A stretch of 64,000 bases of DNA from Microbacterium sp. H83 (lineage in GTDB: Bacteria > Actinomycetota > Actinomycetes > Actinomycetales > Microbacteriaceae). The stretch is from the NCBI RefSeq assembly GCF_001650405.1, contig NZ_LWCU01000054.1, positions 62,001 to 126,000 of the forward strand, read 5' to 3'. Of the stretch, positions 27,854 to 37,531 are shown one piece after another. The position numbers and the translations under genes were made by a program. The notes under the pieces are model-generated. The model was not told the origin of the DNA. It ran no database searches and saw nothing but the letters and a program-made list of their open reading frames with translations. Position 1 is the stretch's first letter; each line of letters opens with the position of its first letter.

Positions 27854-29146
27854 TCAGGAATGTGGCGTGCGAGCGCGCGCCGATCGGATGCGCCGGGCAG
27901 CTGCGGTGACGCCAAGCGCTACCAGGATACCAGGGACTGTGAGCGCGATGAGCGGCAGGGTACCGTAGCGCACGGATTCGGCGCTGGGAAGCAGCGGTGA
28001 ACCGGGCTCGGTGGGCGCGTCGGCCGCCGGCAGCGGCGGCACCTCGACCGGCGCCGCCGACGGCTCGGGCTGCGGGACGGTCTCGGCGCGACGGAACACG
28101 CGGACCCACTCCGCGAGATCACCCATCGGGTTCGCCGTGACGGTGGGGACATCGGCGGTCACCGCGGCGGCAGCGTCGACGAGTCCGTATCCGTACAGCG
28201 GATCCGGCGTCCGCGTCATCCCGTCGACGGGGATGGCGGTCCTGATGATGCGGTTGATGACGTTCGCGGCGTTCATGTCGGGGTGCGCGGACCGTACCAG
28301 GGCCGCGATCCCCGCGACGATCGGCGCCGCGCCGCTCGTGCCGCTCCAGCGTGCGATCTCGCCGTCGGCGGAGACCCCCAGGAGCCCTTCGCTCGGCGCC
28401 GCGATGCCGATCGTGATGCCCTGCGTCGATGCCTCGATGCTCGCGGTGCCCGTCTGGTCGACGCCGCCCACCGTGAGGACGCCGGGGATGGTGGCGGGAG
28501 CGCCGATGATGTTCGTGCCGCTCCCCCGGTTCCCCGCCGCGACCACGACGACGACGTCGTGCTCGAAGGCGTAGAGGAACGCGTCGTCCCAGCTCCGGTC
28601 CCAGTCGAGGGTGTTCGTGGTGAACGAGAGATTGATGATGTCGGCGCCGTTGTCGACCGCCCATCGCATGCCCTCCGCGACCTGCTCCGTGAAAGGCACG
28701 GCCGCGGCGGCGCCGAAGCCCACCGAGATCGACAGCAGGTCGGCCTCGGGGGCGACCCCGATCATGCCCGTGCCGTCGGGAGCGCCCCGACCGGCCGCCA
28801 GCGATGCGACCCACGATCCGTGATCGCCGTCGATCGCCCCGAGCGGCGTGCGGCCGTCGGTCGACCCGGTGCCCGACACGTCGGTGCCGCCGGCGACCGC
28901 CTCGTCGAACACTCCTGGCACCTTCCCGATGCCGGTGTCGATCACGGCGATCTTCACGCCGTCTCCGCGCGTCGTCTGCCACGCGTCGCGGATGCGCGCG
29001 CCGTCGAGCCAGTACTCCAGCGCGCGCGTCGGGTCGGCGGGGTCGTCCGGGACGGGCGGAGGGGTCGCGGCGGCGCCGAGGAGCAGGACGGACGCCACGA
29101 CCGCCGCCATCGCGACGACGCTCCGCAGCCTCCGGCGCGGGCTCAT
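27854..29146 (-). CDS. Subtilisin-like (S8) serine protease, mycosin-like layout
   Basis: This exported protease of about 430 residues has an N-terminal signal peptide (about residues 1-27: basic start, then VVAMAAVVASVLLLGAAA). The S8 catalytic domain shows Asp in AVIDTGIG, His in GDHGSWVASLAAG, the oxyanion Asn in AAGNRGSG and Ser in SGTSGAAPIVAG. A Pro-rich linker follows, then one C-terminal membrane helix (LPLIALTVPGILVALGV) and a basic tail. That layout matches mycosins, but no type VII secretion genes are visible here. ATG overlaps the DUF501 stop. It is the last gene of the eno-side cluster, followed 19 bases later by the NADH dehydrogenase start. Confidence 0.9.
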   Translation of the reverse strand: MSPRRRLRSVVAMAAVVASVLLLGAAATPPPVPDDPADPTRALEYWLDGARIRDAWQTTRGDGVKIAVIDTGIGKVPGVFDEAVAGGTDVSGTGSTDGRTPLGAIDGDHGSWVASLAAGRGAPDGTGMIGVAPEADLLSISVGFGAAAAVPFTEQVAEGMRWAVDNGADIINLSFTTNTLDWDRSWDDAFLYAFEHDVVVVVAAGNRGSGTNIIGAPATIPGVLTVGGVDQTGTASIEASTQGITIGIAAPSEGLLGVSADGEIARWSGTSGAAPIVAGIAALVRSAHPDMNAANVINRIIRTAIPVDGMTRTPDPLYGYGLVDAAAAVTADVPTVTANPMGDLAEWVRVFRRAETVPQPEPSAAPVEVPPLPAADAPTEPGSPLLPSAESVRYGTLPLIALTVPGILVALGVTAAARRIRSARARTPHS

Positions 29147-29685
29147 GCCGACGACGCCTCGTCCTCGCGGAGGGCCGCGCCAGGGTCGACGCACCGGCAC
29201 ACGTCCGGCGACCACGCAGACCGCACGAGCGCCTCGTCGCCGATGGGGTTCACGCCCGCGCCCGCGGCCAGCGCATGGCCGGCGAGCGCGTGCAGGCACT
29301 TGACGCGCGTGGGCATGCCGCCGGCGGAGATGCCGTCGATCTCGGGCACCTCGCCGAACTGCGCGCGGTCGGCGAGATACACCTCGTGCGCGGTGACGTA
29401 TGCCGCGGCGACGTCCTCGTCGTCGGCCAGGCGTGCCGCGAGCTCGGGCATGACGTGCGCTGCCTCGAGAGTCGACATCGCCGCGGTCGCCGCCGGGTGC
29501 GTCAGGTAGTAGAACGTGGGGAACGGCGTCCCGTCGGCGAGCCTCGGCGAGGTGGCCACCACGGTGGGGTTGCCGCAGGCGCACCGTGCCGCGACGCCGA
29601 CGACTCCGCGCGCGGGGCGTCCCAACTGCGCCGACACCACGGCGAGCTCGGCGGTCGTGGGGGCGGGGAAAGGCGGCGTGGTCAC
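29143..29685 (-). CDS. DUF501 family protein
   Basis: This 180-residue cytosolic protein has unknown function. The family pattern is visible: VVSAQLGRPARGVVGVAARC near the start, FPTFYYLTHP, GGMPTRVKCLHALAGHALAAG with conserved Cys and His, and a late CRCVDP. DUF501 genes commonly follow eno and a septum initiator gene in actinobacteria, as here. The GTG at 29685 lies six bases after a TACCCT box, so I reject an ATG at 29706 that would place the box inside the gene. The stop overlaps the protease ATG. Confidence 0.9.
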   Translation of the reverse strand: MTTPPFPAPTTAELAVVSAQLGRPARGVVGVAARCACGNPTVVATSPRLADGTPFPTFYYLTHPAATAAMSTLEAAHVMPELAARLADDEDVAAAYVTAHEVYLADRAQFGEVPEIDGISAGGMPTRVKCLHALAGHALAAGAGVNPIGDEALVRSAWSPDVCRCVDPGAALREDEASSA

Positions 29686-29691
29686 CCCTCC

Positions 29692-29697
29692 AGGGTA
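29692..29697 (-). promoter_or_regulatory. -10 box of the DUF501-protease operon
   Basis: TACCCT on the minus strand, then GGAGGG, then the GTG at 29685. It could be a promoter inside the longer eno cluster. Confidence 0.5.
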
Positions 29698-29769
29698 CGG
29701 GAGCATGCCGTGAGGATTCTTCGAGGGGGCCCGGCGACGCGCAGGTGCGACGGCTCAGGACAGGACGGC

Positions 29770-30324
29770 TCAGGGCGCGACGACGGCGGTGTCGCTCAGA
29801 CCCGCCGCGGTCAGCGTGCGCAGCAGCTGCGGCATCCAGTCCGACGGCGTCTCCTCGAGCGTGTCGCTCACCGGTCCCTGCTCCTGCGGCAGAGCCGCCG
29901 GGTCGAGATCGTTGTCGATGAGGTACACGACCTCGCCGGGCTTGACGTAGTAGAGGCGCTCCCGCGCCTGGGTCGTGATGAACGCCGGGTCATCCCAGCG
30001 CTCCCGCTCCTTCTCGAGGGCGGTGATCTCGTCCTCCGAGACCTGGATCGACTGCTCCAGCGCGGCGATCTTCTGGCGCTGGTCGATGAACGTGCCGAGC
30101 GTCGGGACCAGGACCCAGGCGCCGAGGACGACGAGCGAGAGCATGATCACCGAGAACGCGGACAGGCGGATGCCGGAGGCCCACTCGCGCACGTCGACGC
30201 GACGGTCCCCCGCGGTGCGGGCCGTCCGGGCGGCCGAACCGGTCGGGCGCCGCCGTGCGGACGGAGCGGTCTGCGGCCGCGAGCTCCCGGGAGACGCGGA
30301 AGGAGGAGCCGGTCGTCGTGCCAC
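29770..30324 (-). CDS. FtsB/DivIC-type septum formation initiator
   Basis: This cell-division protein of about 184 residues has a basic, Pro/Arg-rich cytosolic N-terminus (about 1-45) and one membrane helix (about 57-77, AFSVIMLSLVVLGAWVLV). A coiled coil follows outside (about 82-110, QRQKIAALEQSIQVSEDEITALEKERERW), then a PAFITTQARERLYYVKPGE segment typical of the FtsB/DivIC superfamily. It should work with FtsL and FtsQ at the septum. The GTG at 30324 has an AAGGAGGAG site. The frame is also open to 30363. Its place after eno is a conserved arrangement. Confidence 0.9.
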   Translation of the reverse strand: MARRPAPPSASPGSSRPQTAPSARRRPTGSAARTARTAGDRRVDVREWASGIRLSAFSVIMLSLVVLGAWVLVPTLGTFIDQRQKIAALEQSIQVSEDEITALEKERERWDDPAFITTQARERLYYVKPGEVVYLIDNDLDPAALPQEQGPVSDTLEETPSDWMPQLLRTLTAAGLSDTAVVAP

Positions 30325-30376
30325 GGCTCCTCCTTCGTGCCGTTCAGCGAACGGCGTGTGCATGTCTCAGCTGCGG

Positions 30377-31672
<1,296 letters not shown>

Positions 31673-31757
31673 TCAGGGGAAGGGTGTGTGGAGCGTCGTC
31701 GATCCGCGCCCAGTCTAGCCCGCCGTCGTCGCCGCGCCGGGGTCCGAGACGGCCTCG

Positions 31758-32417
31758 TCACACCACGACGGCGAGCGCGAAGCCGTCCCAGCCCTTGAGG
31801 CCGACGGTCTGCAGCGCCGTCGCGTCGAAGCGAGGGTCCTCCGCGAGCATCCGGAGCCCCTCTCGCGTGCCGATCACCTTCGAGTCGGTCGTGTCGTCGC
31901 GCACGATCTCGCCGTCGCGACCGATGTTGTCGAGGACGATCACCGTCCCGGGGCGGCCGAGCCTCGCGGCCCAGTCGAGGTAGATCGTGTTCGACTCCTT
32001 GTCGGCGTCGATGAAGACGAGGTCGAAGCCGCCGACGAGCGTGGGAAGCACCTCGGCGCCCCTCCCGACGCGGATGTCGACCCGATCGCCGACGCCGGCG
32101 GCGTCGATGCTGGCCCGCGCGATCGCGGCGTTGTCCGCCTCCGCCTCGATCGTGACGACCCGGCCGTCGGGGCCGACGGCCCGCGCCAGCCAGATCGTCG
32201 AGTACCCGCCCAGCGTGCCGATCTCGAGCACACGGCGCGCGCCGCTGATGCGCGCCACGAGGTTGAGGAGCTTGCCGGCGACGGGCGCCACCTCGATCTC
32301 GGGCATCCCCGCCTCACGCTGAGCGGCGAGGGCCTCCTCGAGGGCGGCGTCGTGCCCGACCAGGAGGTCGGCGAGGTAGGCGTCCGCGTCGGACCATGCG
32401 GAGGGAGTCGATTCCAT
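31758..32417 (-). CDS. O-methyltransferase (class I SAM-dependent, COMT-like)
   Basis: This 219-residue SAM-dependent methyltransferase is of the O-methyltransferase family 3 type. The SAM site is seen in RVLEIGTLGGYSTIWLA (about residues 60-76), then VVTIEAEADNAAIAR. The metal and catalytic region is GFDLVFIDADKESNTIYLDWA, followed by VIVLDNIGRDG. The length matches small bacterial catechol-type enzymes, for which the acceptor is usually unknown. It lies 32 bases from the DUF1648 gene and 100 bases before eno. The ATG follows TTGGCT and six bases, a weaker version of the leaderless pattern. Confidence 0.9.
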   Translation of the reverse strand: MESTPSAWSDADAYLADLLVGHDAALEEALAAQREAGMPEIEVAPVAGKLLNLVARISGARRVLEIGTLGGYSTIWLARAVGPDGRVVTIEAEADNAAIARASIDAAGVGDRVDIRVGRGAEVLPTLVGGFDLVFIDADKESNTIYLDWAARLGRPGTVIVLDNIGRDGEIVRDDTTDSKVIGTREGLRMLAEDPRFDATALQTVGLKGWDGFALAVVV

Positions 32418-32449
32418 GAGGTCAGCCAACCGGCCGGCCGTGGTGCGCG

Positions 32450-33475
32450 TCAAGCAGCGCGCGCCGCCCGGTCCGCATAGGCCTGGAGCAGGGCCGCGGC
32501 CTCCTCGGCGCCGTCGACGGTGACGATGAAGGCTCCGCGCCCGCGCCGAGCGATCTCGATCGCCGGACCGCGGCGCATCACGATGCCGGATCGCCCGTCG
32601 ACCGAGACCCGCCACCCCCAGCCGCCGAACTCCCCGAACGGCGAGATGTCGACGGCGCGGGCGTGCTCGACCTCGGCGAGCGGGATCTCGATGCGCGGCC
32701 GACCGATCACGGCCCGGGCGCTGAAGCCCTCGGGCGTGACGCGGATGCGGTACGAGGCCGTGGCTGCGATCGCGACCGTGACGACGACCGCCACGACAGC
32801 GACCACCCACCCACCGGCGATGCCCGTGGTCACCATGAACACGGCGAGCGCGACGAGACCGGCGAGCACCGTGGCGAGGAAGACGAGGGCGCCGAGCGGC
32901 ATGGTCGCGGTCGCGAGCCAGACGACCCGCTCCCCCGCAGCCACCCGCACGTCCTGTCGCGGTGCGAGCGATCGCCCCGGAGCCGTCCGCACACGCGGCT
33001 GCACCGCCCACGCGAGGGCGCCGACGCCGAGGAAGCCGGCGAACGCCAGGCCCATCACGCCGCCGATGCCGGGGACCTCCGAGTCGGGTCCGAGGTCGCG
33101 CTGCACCGCGAGGGAGCCGAGACTCAGGGCGAGGGCGAAGATCGACATCCCCGCGGCGAAGGCGCCGAGGAGTCGCGCGGCGCCACCCCACTGCGTGCCC
33201 ACGGAGACGAGCGTGGCGATCACGAGCAGAAGGGGGATCCCGAGTCCGACGGCGAGGAGAAGCCAGAGATACGCGGACGCCGGGGCGAACCCGTCCGCTC
33301 CTCCGACGCCCCAGTGGATGGCGACGGGATCGGGGAACGAGGGCAGCCAGCCGAGGAGCAGGACGATGCCGATCGCCGTCACCACGAGGGGGAACAGCAC
33401 GGCGACGATGACGAAGATCCGTCGGGCGCGCCGCACCTCGGGCTGCCGGACGGCATCGGTTCGTGGCGTGTTCAT
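32450..33475 (-). CDS. DUF1648 multi-pass membrane protein
   Basis: This 341-residue membrane protein has about six or seven hydrophobic segments. The DUF1648 mark, FPDPVAIHWGVGGADGFAP, follows the first helix (about residues 48-66). The C-terminal third is soluble-like, with a PH-like pattern (YRIRVTPEGFSARAVIGRPRIEIPLAEVEHA). ATG overlaps the GntR stop (ATGA), so the two are coupled. Such GntR/membrane-protein pairs usually sense cell-envelope stress, but the ligand here is unknown. Confidence 0.85.
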   Translation of the reverse strand: MNTPRTDAVRQPEVRRARRIFVIVAVLFPLVVTAIGIVLLLGWLPSFPDPVAIHWGVGGADGFAPASAYLWLLLAVGLGIPLLLVIATLVSVGTQWGGAARLLGAFAAGMSIFALALSLGSLAVQRDLGPDSEVPGIGGVMGLAFAGFLGVGALAWAVQPRVRTAPGRSLAPRQDVRVAAGERVVWLATATMPLGALVFLATVLAGLVALAVFMVTTGIAGGWVVAVVAVVVTVAIAATASYRIRVTPEGFSARAVIGRPRIEIPLAEVEHARAVDISPFGEFGGWGWRVSVDGRSGIVMRRGPAIEIARRGRGAFIVTVDGAEEAAALLQAYADRAARAA

Positions 33476-33909
33476 CGCTGTGCCTCCTCGGGGTCGTGCG
33501 GATGCGGTGGGTCGAGCGGATCGCGGAGATCGCTCCGGGGATCGAGGGCGGGTGGCGGCGCGTCGGCGTGCGAGCCGATGATCCCGGCCAGCGTCTCGGC
33601 CGACACTCCGAGACCTCGCGCACGATCCACGAGGCGATCGATCTCGTGCGCGAGCTCCACGAGCGGGGCGGCCGCGCCGGAGATCACAGCGCCCCGGCCG
33701 CGACGCAGCTCGATCAGCCCCTCGTCGCGCAGCCGCTGATAGGCGTGCAGCACCGTGTGCTGGTTGATCTGCAGCGCGGCCGCGACGTCGCGGGCGGCCG
33801 GCAGCCGGTCTCCCGGCGACAGAGCGCCCGCGAGCAGGTCGGCGCGGATCGAGGCGGCCACCTGATCGTAGAGCGGCCGGGCGCTCTCGGTATCGACGCG
33901 GATCAGCAT
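33472..33909 (-). CDS. GntR-family regulator, YtrA-like
   Basis: This 145-residue regulator has a winged helix-turn-helix in residues 1-75 (PLYDQVAASIRADLLAGALSPGDRLPAARDVAAAL, then NQHTVLHAYQRLRDEGLIELRRGRGAVI). It has only a short helical tail, as in the YtrA subfamily, and no large ligand domain. The last 30 residues are Asp/Pro-rich. The ATG has a GGGAGG site. An AT-rich promoter upstream contains a CTAGT...ACTAG inverted repeat over the -10 box, so autoregulation is likely. It is coupled to the DUF1648 gene. Confidence 0.92.
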   Translation of the reverse strand: MLIRVDTESARPLYDQVAASIRADLLAGALSPGDRLPAARDVAAALQINQHTVLHAYQRLRDEGLIELRRGRGAVISGAAAPLVELAHEIDRLVDRARGLGVSAETLAGIIGSHADAPPPALDPRSDLRDPLDPPHPHDPEEAQR

Positions 33910-33927
33910 TCGAGCCTCCCTCTTCCA

Positions 33928-33963
33928 CTAGTAATTCTATGACAACTAGAACAATTCGCACAA
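33928..33963 (-). promoter_or_regulatory. Promoter and probable operator of the GntR-DUF1648 operon
   Basis: On the minus strand, -35 TTGTGC (33958-33963), an 18-base spacer and -10 TAGAAT (33934-33939). The -10 is enclosed by inverted CTAGT / ACTAG arms spanning 33928-33949. The segment is unusually AT-rich for this window. Confidence 0.65.
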
Positions 33964-34045
33964 GCTCTCCCCGCGGACGGTCGCATCGGCGTCGGCATCG
34001 GGCTCTCGACACCGGTCGTTCACCCGTGCGTGCGACGATGACGGG

Positions 34046-35272
34046 ATGCCCCTCGCCCGCCGCCTGCGACTCGGCGACGCCGTCGCCATCGGCCTCGGCT
34101 CGATGATCGGCGCCGGCGTGTTCTCGGTCTGGGCGCCCGCGCTCGGGGCCGCCGGCAGCGGCATCCTCGTCGCACTCGCCATCGCGGCGCTGGTCGCGTT
34201 CTGCAACGCCACCGCGTCCGCACAGCTCGCCGCCGTGCATCCGGTCGCCGGCGGGACCTACGCGTACGCCAGGGCGGAGATCGGACCGTGGTGGGGATTC
34301 GTCGCCGGATGGAGCTTCGTGATCGGCAAGATCGCCAGCTGCGCGGCCATGGCCATGACGTTCGCGGCGTACGCCGCTCCCGCCGGATGGCGGACCCCGA
34401 CCGCTGTCATCGCCGTCGTCGCGCTCGTGGGCGTCAACTGCATGGGCGTGACCCGCACGGCGCTCGTCACCCGCATCCTCGTGGCGTGCTCACTGCTGGG
34501 GCTCGCCGTCGTCGTCGCCGCCGGACTCGGTGGCGCCGCGAACGTGGCGGCTCCCCCGCTCCCCGACGCGACCGCGTACGGCGTGCTGCAGGGAGCCGGT
34601 CTGCTCTTCTTCGCGTTCGCCGGGTACGCCCGCATCGCCACGATGGGCGAGGAGGTCGTGGATCCCGCCCGCACGATCCCCCGCGCGATCGTCCTCGCGC
34701 TCGCCGGCGCCGTCGCGGTGTACACCGCCGTGGCGATCACGGTCGTCGTCGTCCTCGGCGGCGACGCGGCCGCGAGCTCGGCACCCCTCGCCGATGCACT
34801 CGCTGTCAGCGGATGGTCGGCGCTCGCACCCGTGGTCCGCATCGCGGCGGCCGCGGCCTCTCTCGGGGCGCTGCTCGCCCTGCTCACCGGAATCGGACGC
34901 ACGACGCTGGCCATGGCGCGCGATCGGGACCTTCCGCGATTCCTCGCACGGATCGACGACCGGCATCAGGTGCCCCGACGCGCCGAGATCGCGATCGGCG
35001 TCCTCGTCGTCACCGTCGTGCTCGTGGCGGATCTCCGCGACGCGATCGGCTTCTCGTCGTTCGGAGTGCTGCTGTACTACCTCATCGCGAACGCCGCGGC
35101 CTTCCGCCAGCCCTCGGAGGTCCGGCGCTATCCGCGCCTCCTGCAGGTGGTCGGCGCGCTGGGCTGCCTGCTCCTCGTGAACACCCTCCCCGTGCTGGCG
35201 TCGCTCGTCGGGACCGCGGTCGTGCTCGCAGGCGTGCTGTACCGCGCGATCCGTCTGCGTCTCGAGCGCTGA
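34046..35272 (+). CDS. APC-family amino acid permease
   Basis: This 408-residue permease has about 11 to 12 membrane helices. The APC signature in the first helix, GLGSMIGAGVFSVWAPALGAAG, is present near residues 17-38, and a conserved YARAEIGPWWGFVAGW lies near residue 75. The mid-protein LLFFAFAGYARIATMGEEVVDPARTIPRAI matches helix 6 and its following loop. It probably imports an amino acid with protons; the substrate is unknown. The ATG follows GACGAT and six bases, a degenerate leaderless pattern. It is divergent from the GntR gene. Confidence 0.9.
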   Translation: MPLARRLRLGDAVAIGLGSMIGAGVFSVWAPALGAAGSGILVALAIAALVAFCNATASAQLAAVHPVAGGTYAYARAEIGPWWGFVAGWSFVIGKIASCAAMAMTFAAYAAPAGWRTPTAVIAVVALVGVNCMGVTRTALVTRILVACSLLGLAVVVAAGLGGAANVAAPPLPDATAYGVLQGAGLLFFAFAGYARIATMGEEVVDPARTIPRAIVLALAGAVAVYTAVAITVVVVLGGDAAASSAPLADALAVSGWSALAPVVRIAAAAASLGALLALLTGIGRTTLAMARDRDLPRFLARIDDRHQVPRRAEIAIGVLVVTVVLVADLRDAIGFSSFGVLLYYLIANAAAFRQPSEVRRYPRLLQVVGALGCLLLVNTLPVLASLVGTAVVLAGVLYRAIRLRLER

Positions 35273-35299
35273 TCAGGCTGCGACGTCGGCGCCCCCTCG

Positions 35300-36121
35300 T
35301 CAGCACCCGTCCCGCGGACGGCGCGCGCCGAGGGCGGCAGCCGCGGCGGCGCACGTCTCCGGCAGCAGCGCCTCGGCCGTGCGCCGGTACCCGAGCGCGC
35401 TCGGATGGAACCGATCGAGGCTGAACATGGCCTCGGGGTCGTCGAAGAACATCGGACCCACGGCGCGGCGCAGATCGACCGGGTGCGCGCCGGCCGCTCG
35501 GGCCGTCTCGGCCTGTGCGTCGGCGAGACGACGCGACATGCTCGAGATCAGTCGTCGAAGAGGCTGCGGCACCGGACGCAGCGCGCCGAGATCGGGGCAC
35601 GTGCCCACCACGACCTCTGCGCCGCGACGCCGGAGGTCCGCGATCGTCTCGCGCAGATGCAGCGTCGAGACGGCGACGGGAAGGCGATGCGTGACGTCGT
35701 TGCCGCCGACCACGATCACCGCGACGTGCGGTGCGTAGTCGGCCGGCAGCAGCGCCAGCTGGCCGGCGAGGTCGGGCGACTCCGACCCGACGACGGCTCC
35801 CGTGCGCAGGTGCACGGGACGGTGCATGCGTCGGGCCACGCCTTTCGCGAGCCGGCCGCCGAGCGTCTCCTTGCGCCGTTGCGCGCCCAGCCCCGCAGCC
35901 AGCGAGTCGCCGAGCACGAGCAGCTCGACGGGCACGCCGTCGAGCGATCGCCGCCACACCCGATCGGCGTCGATCGACTGCTCGCCGAGCGGCTTTCCGA
36001 TGCGCCGGCGGGCGATCGCCGCCTGCCGGGTCAGGACCACCCTGACGCCGATCACGACAGCGGCCGCCGCAACGGCACCCGCGGAGACGCCCATGACGGC
36101 GACGAGAGGATGACGGCGCAT
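35300..36121 (-). CDS. SGNH/GDSL-family hydrolase, membrane-anchored
   Basis: This 273-residue esterase/lipase-like enzyme has an N-terminal hydrophobic helix (about residues 7-29) that probably anchors it outside the membrane. All four SGNH blocks are visible: the Ser in LVLGDSLAAGLG near residue 72, a Gly in GAVVGS, the Asn in VIVVGGNDVTHR, and the Asp-x-x-His in SLDRFHPSALGY near the C-terminus. The substrate is unknown; acylated cell-wall polymers or small esters are possible. The ATG has no clear ribosome site, only a weak TCGAAT box at six bases. It follows hisS with 71 bases between them. Confidence 0.88.
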   Translation of the reverse strand: MRRHPLVAVMGVSAGAVAAAAVVIGVRVVLTRQAAIARRRIGKPLGEQSIDADRVWRRSLDGVPVELLVLGDSLAAGLGAQRRKETLGGRLAKGVARRMHRPVHLRTGAVVGSESPDLAGQLALLPADYAPHVAVIVVGGNDVTHRLPVAVSTLHLRETIADLRRRGAEVVVGTCPDLGALRPVPQPLRRLISSMSRRLADAQAETARAAGAHPVDLRRAVGPMFFDDPEAMFSLDRFHPSALGYRRTAEALLPETCAAAAAALGARRPRDGC

Positions 36122-36192
36122 GCCGCGATTCGACTCGATCGCCGTGAACGGCGAGTGAACGCGGTCGCCGTCGAAAGGCGACCGTCCCCCGG

Positions 36193-37470
36193 TCAGGCCA
36201 GCGGCTTGAGCTCCAGCGTCGTGGCCCCCGCGACCACGGTCGCGAACGCGCCGTAGCCGTCGGCCGCGGACCGCTCGAGCAGCGCCTTGAGGTTCTTCGT
36301 GCGACGCTCGAGACGCACGCGGGCGCCGGTCGCGACGAGCGCGGCCTTGTGGGCGACGAGCTCCGCCACGGGGACGTCCGCGTCGTGGACCAGGACCACC
36401 GACTGCGCACCGGCATCCGCGCCCGTCTCGACGAGGTCGACGAGCCGCTCGAACCCGAGGGAGAACCCGACCGCCGGGACCTGCTGTCCGAGGAAGCGGC
36501 CGATCATGCCGTCGTACCGTCCTCCCCCGCCGAGCGAGTAGCTGACGGACGGGTGCGCGAGCTCGAAGATGGTGCCGGTGTAGTACCCCATGCCGCGTAC
36601 GAGGAACGGATCGAACACCAGCGGGATGTCGGTGGCGCCGCGGCCCGCGGCGACGGCCTCGCCGATCCCGACGAGGTGCTGCACGATCTCGTCGGGTGCC
36701 CCCTCGGGCAGCGCCGTGCGCACCTGACGCTCGCCGTACGGCGTGTACTCCCTCGTCTGGGGACGTCGGAGGAACGCCTCGAAGGCGTCGACCGCCGAGG
36801 CCTCCGCGCCGCGCTCCCGCAGCTCGGCCGCGACGCCGTCCGGGCCGATCTTGTCGAGCTTGTCGATCGTGATGAGGACACCGGGGCGCTCCTCGACCGT
36901 GAAGCCGAAGCTGTCGAGCATCCAGTCGAGGGCGCGCCGGTCGTTGATGCGGACGGTCGCCCCCTCGAGGCCGAGGGCGTCCACCGCATCGAGCGAGGCC
37001 ACCATGAGCTCCGCCTCGGCGCGGGCGGAGTCATCGCCGATGATGTCGATGTCGCACTGGACGAATTGGCGGTATCGGCCCTTCTGCGGGCGCTCCGCGC
37101 GCCACACCGGTCCGATCTGGATGGCGCGGAAGACCCCGGGCAGCTGCGCGCGATTGCTCGCATAGAAGCGGGCGAGCGGCACCGTCAGGTCGTATCGCAG
37201 CCCGAGATCGGCGAGCGCCGCCTGGTCGTCGGCTCCCGCTCTGATGGCGTCGGCGTCGAGGCCGCGGCGCAGCACGTTGTAGGCGAGCTTCTCGTTGTCG
37301 CCGCCGATGCCGGCGTGCAGTCGTGAGTACTCCTCGAGCGCCGGCGTCTCGATCTCGTCGAATCCGTGCGACCGGTAGCGGTCGCGGATGACGGAGAGCA
37401 CGCTCTCGCGGCGGGTCTTGTCGGCGGGGAGGATGTCGCGCATTCCGCGCGGCGGGTTCACAGTGGCCAC
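36193..37470 (-). CDS. hisS: Histidine-tRNA ligase
   Basis: This class II aminoacyl-tRNA synthetase charges tRNA-His. The 425-residue protein has motif 1 around RDRYRSHGFDEIETPALE, motif 2 in GPVWRAERPQKGRYRQFVQCD, the histidine-binding RGMGYYTGTIFEL, and motif 3 in VGFSLGFERL. An anticodon-binding domain follows (about 330-425). The GTG at 37470 follows GACAAT and six bases, close to the leaderless pattern. The frame runs on upstream toward mazG but without family similarity. Confidence 0.95.
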   Translation of the reverse strand: MATVNPPRGMRDILPADKTRRESVLSVIRDRYRSHGFDEIETPALEEYSRLHAGIGGDNEKLAYNVLRRGLDADAIRAGADDQAALADLGLRYDLTVPLARFYASNRAQLPGVFRAIQIGPVWRAERPQKGRYRQFVQCDIDIIGDDSARAEAELMVASLDAVDALGLEGATVRINDRRALDWMLDSFGFTVEERPGVLITIDKLDKIGPDGVAAELRERGAEASAVDAFEAFLRRPQTREYTPYGERQVRTALPEGAPDEIVQHLVGIGEAVAAGRGATDIPLVFDPFLVRGMGYYTGTIFELAHPSVSYSLGGGGRYDGMIGRFLGQQVPAVGFSLGFERLVDLVETGADAGAQSVVLVHDADVPVAELVAHKAALVATGARVRLERRTKNLKALLERSAADGYGAFATVVAGATTLELKPLA

Positions 37471-37531
37471 GACACCATTGTCCCAGGTCGCCGGCGTACG
37501 CCGTGTCGCGGGGGCGGCTGTGCGCGCGGGC

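Noticed and set aside
27854..29146. An ESX/type VII secretion locus suggested by the mycosin-like protease
   Set aside because: No EccC, EccD, EccB, PE/PPE or WXG100 gene is visible in the window.
33476..34240. Long N-terminal extension of the DUF1648 protein
   Set aside because: It is antisense or out of frame to the GntR and permease genes; the ATG at 33475 overlaps the GntR stop as expected for coupled genes.
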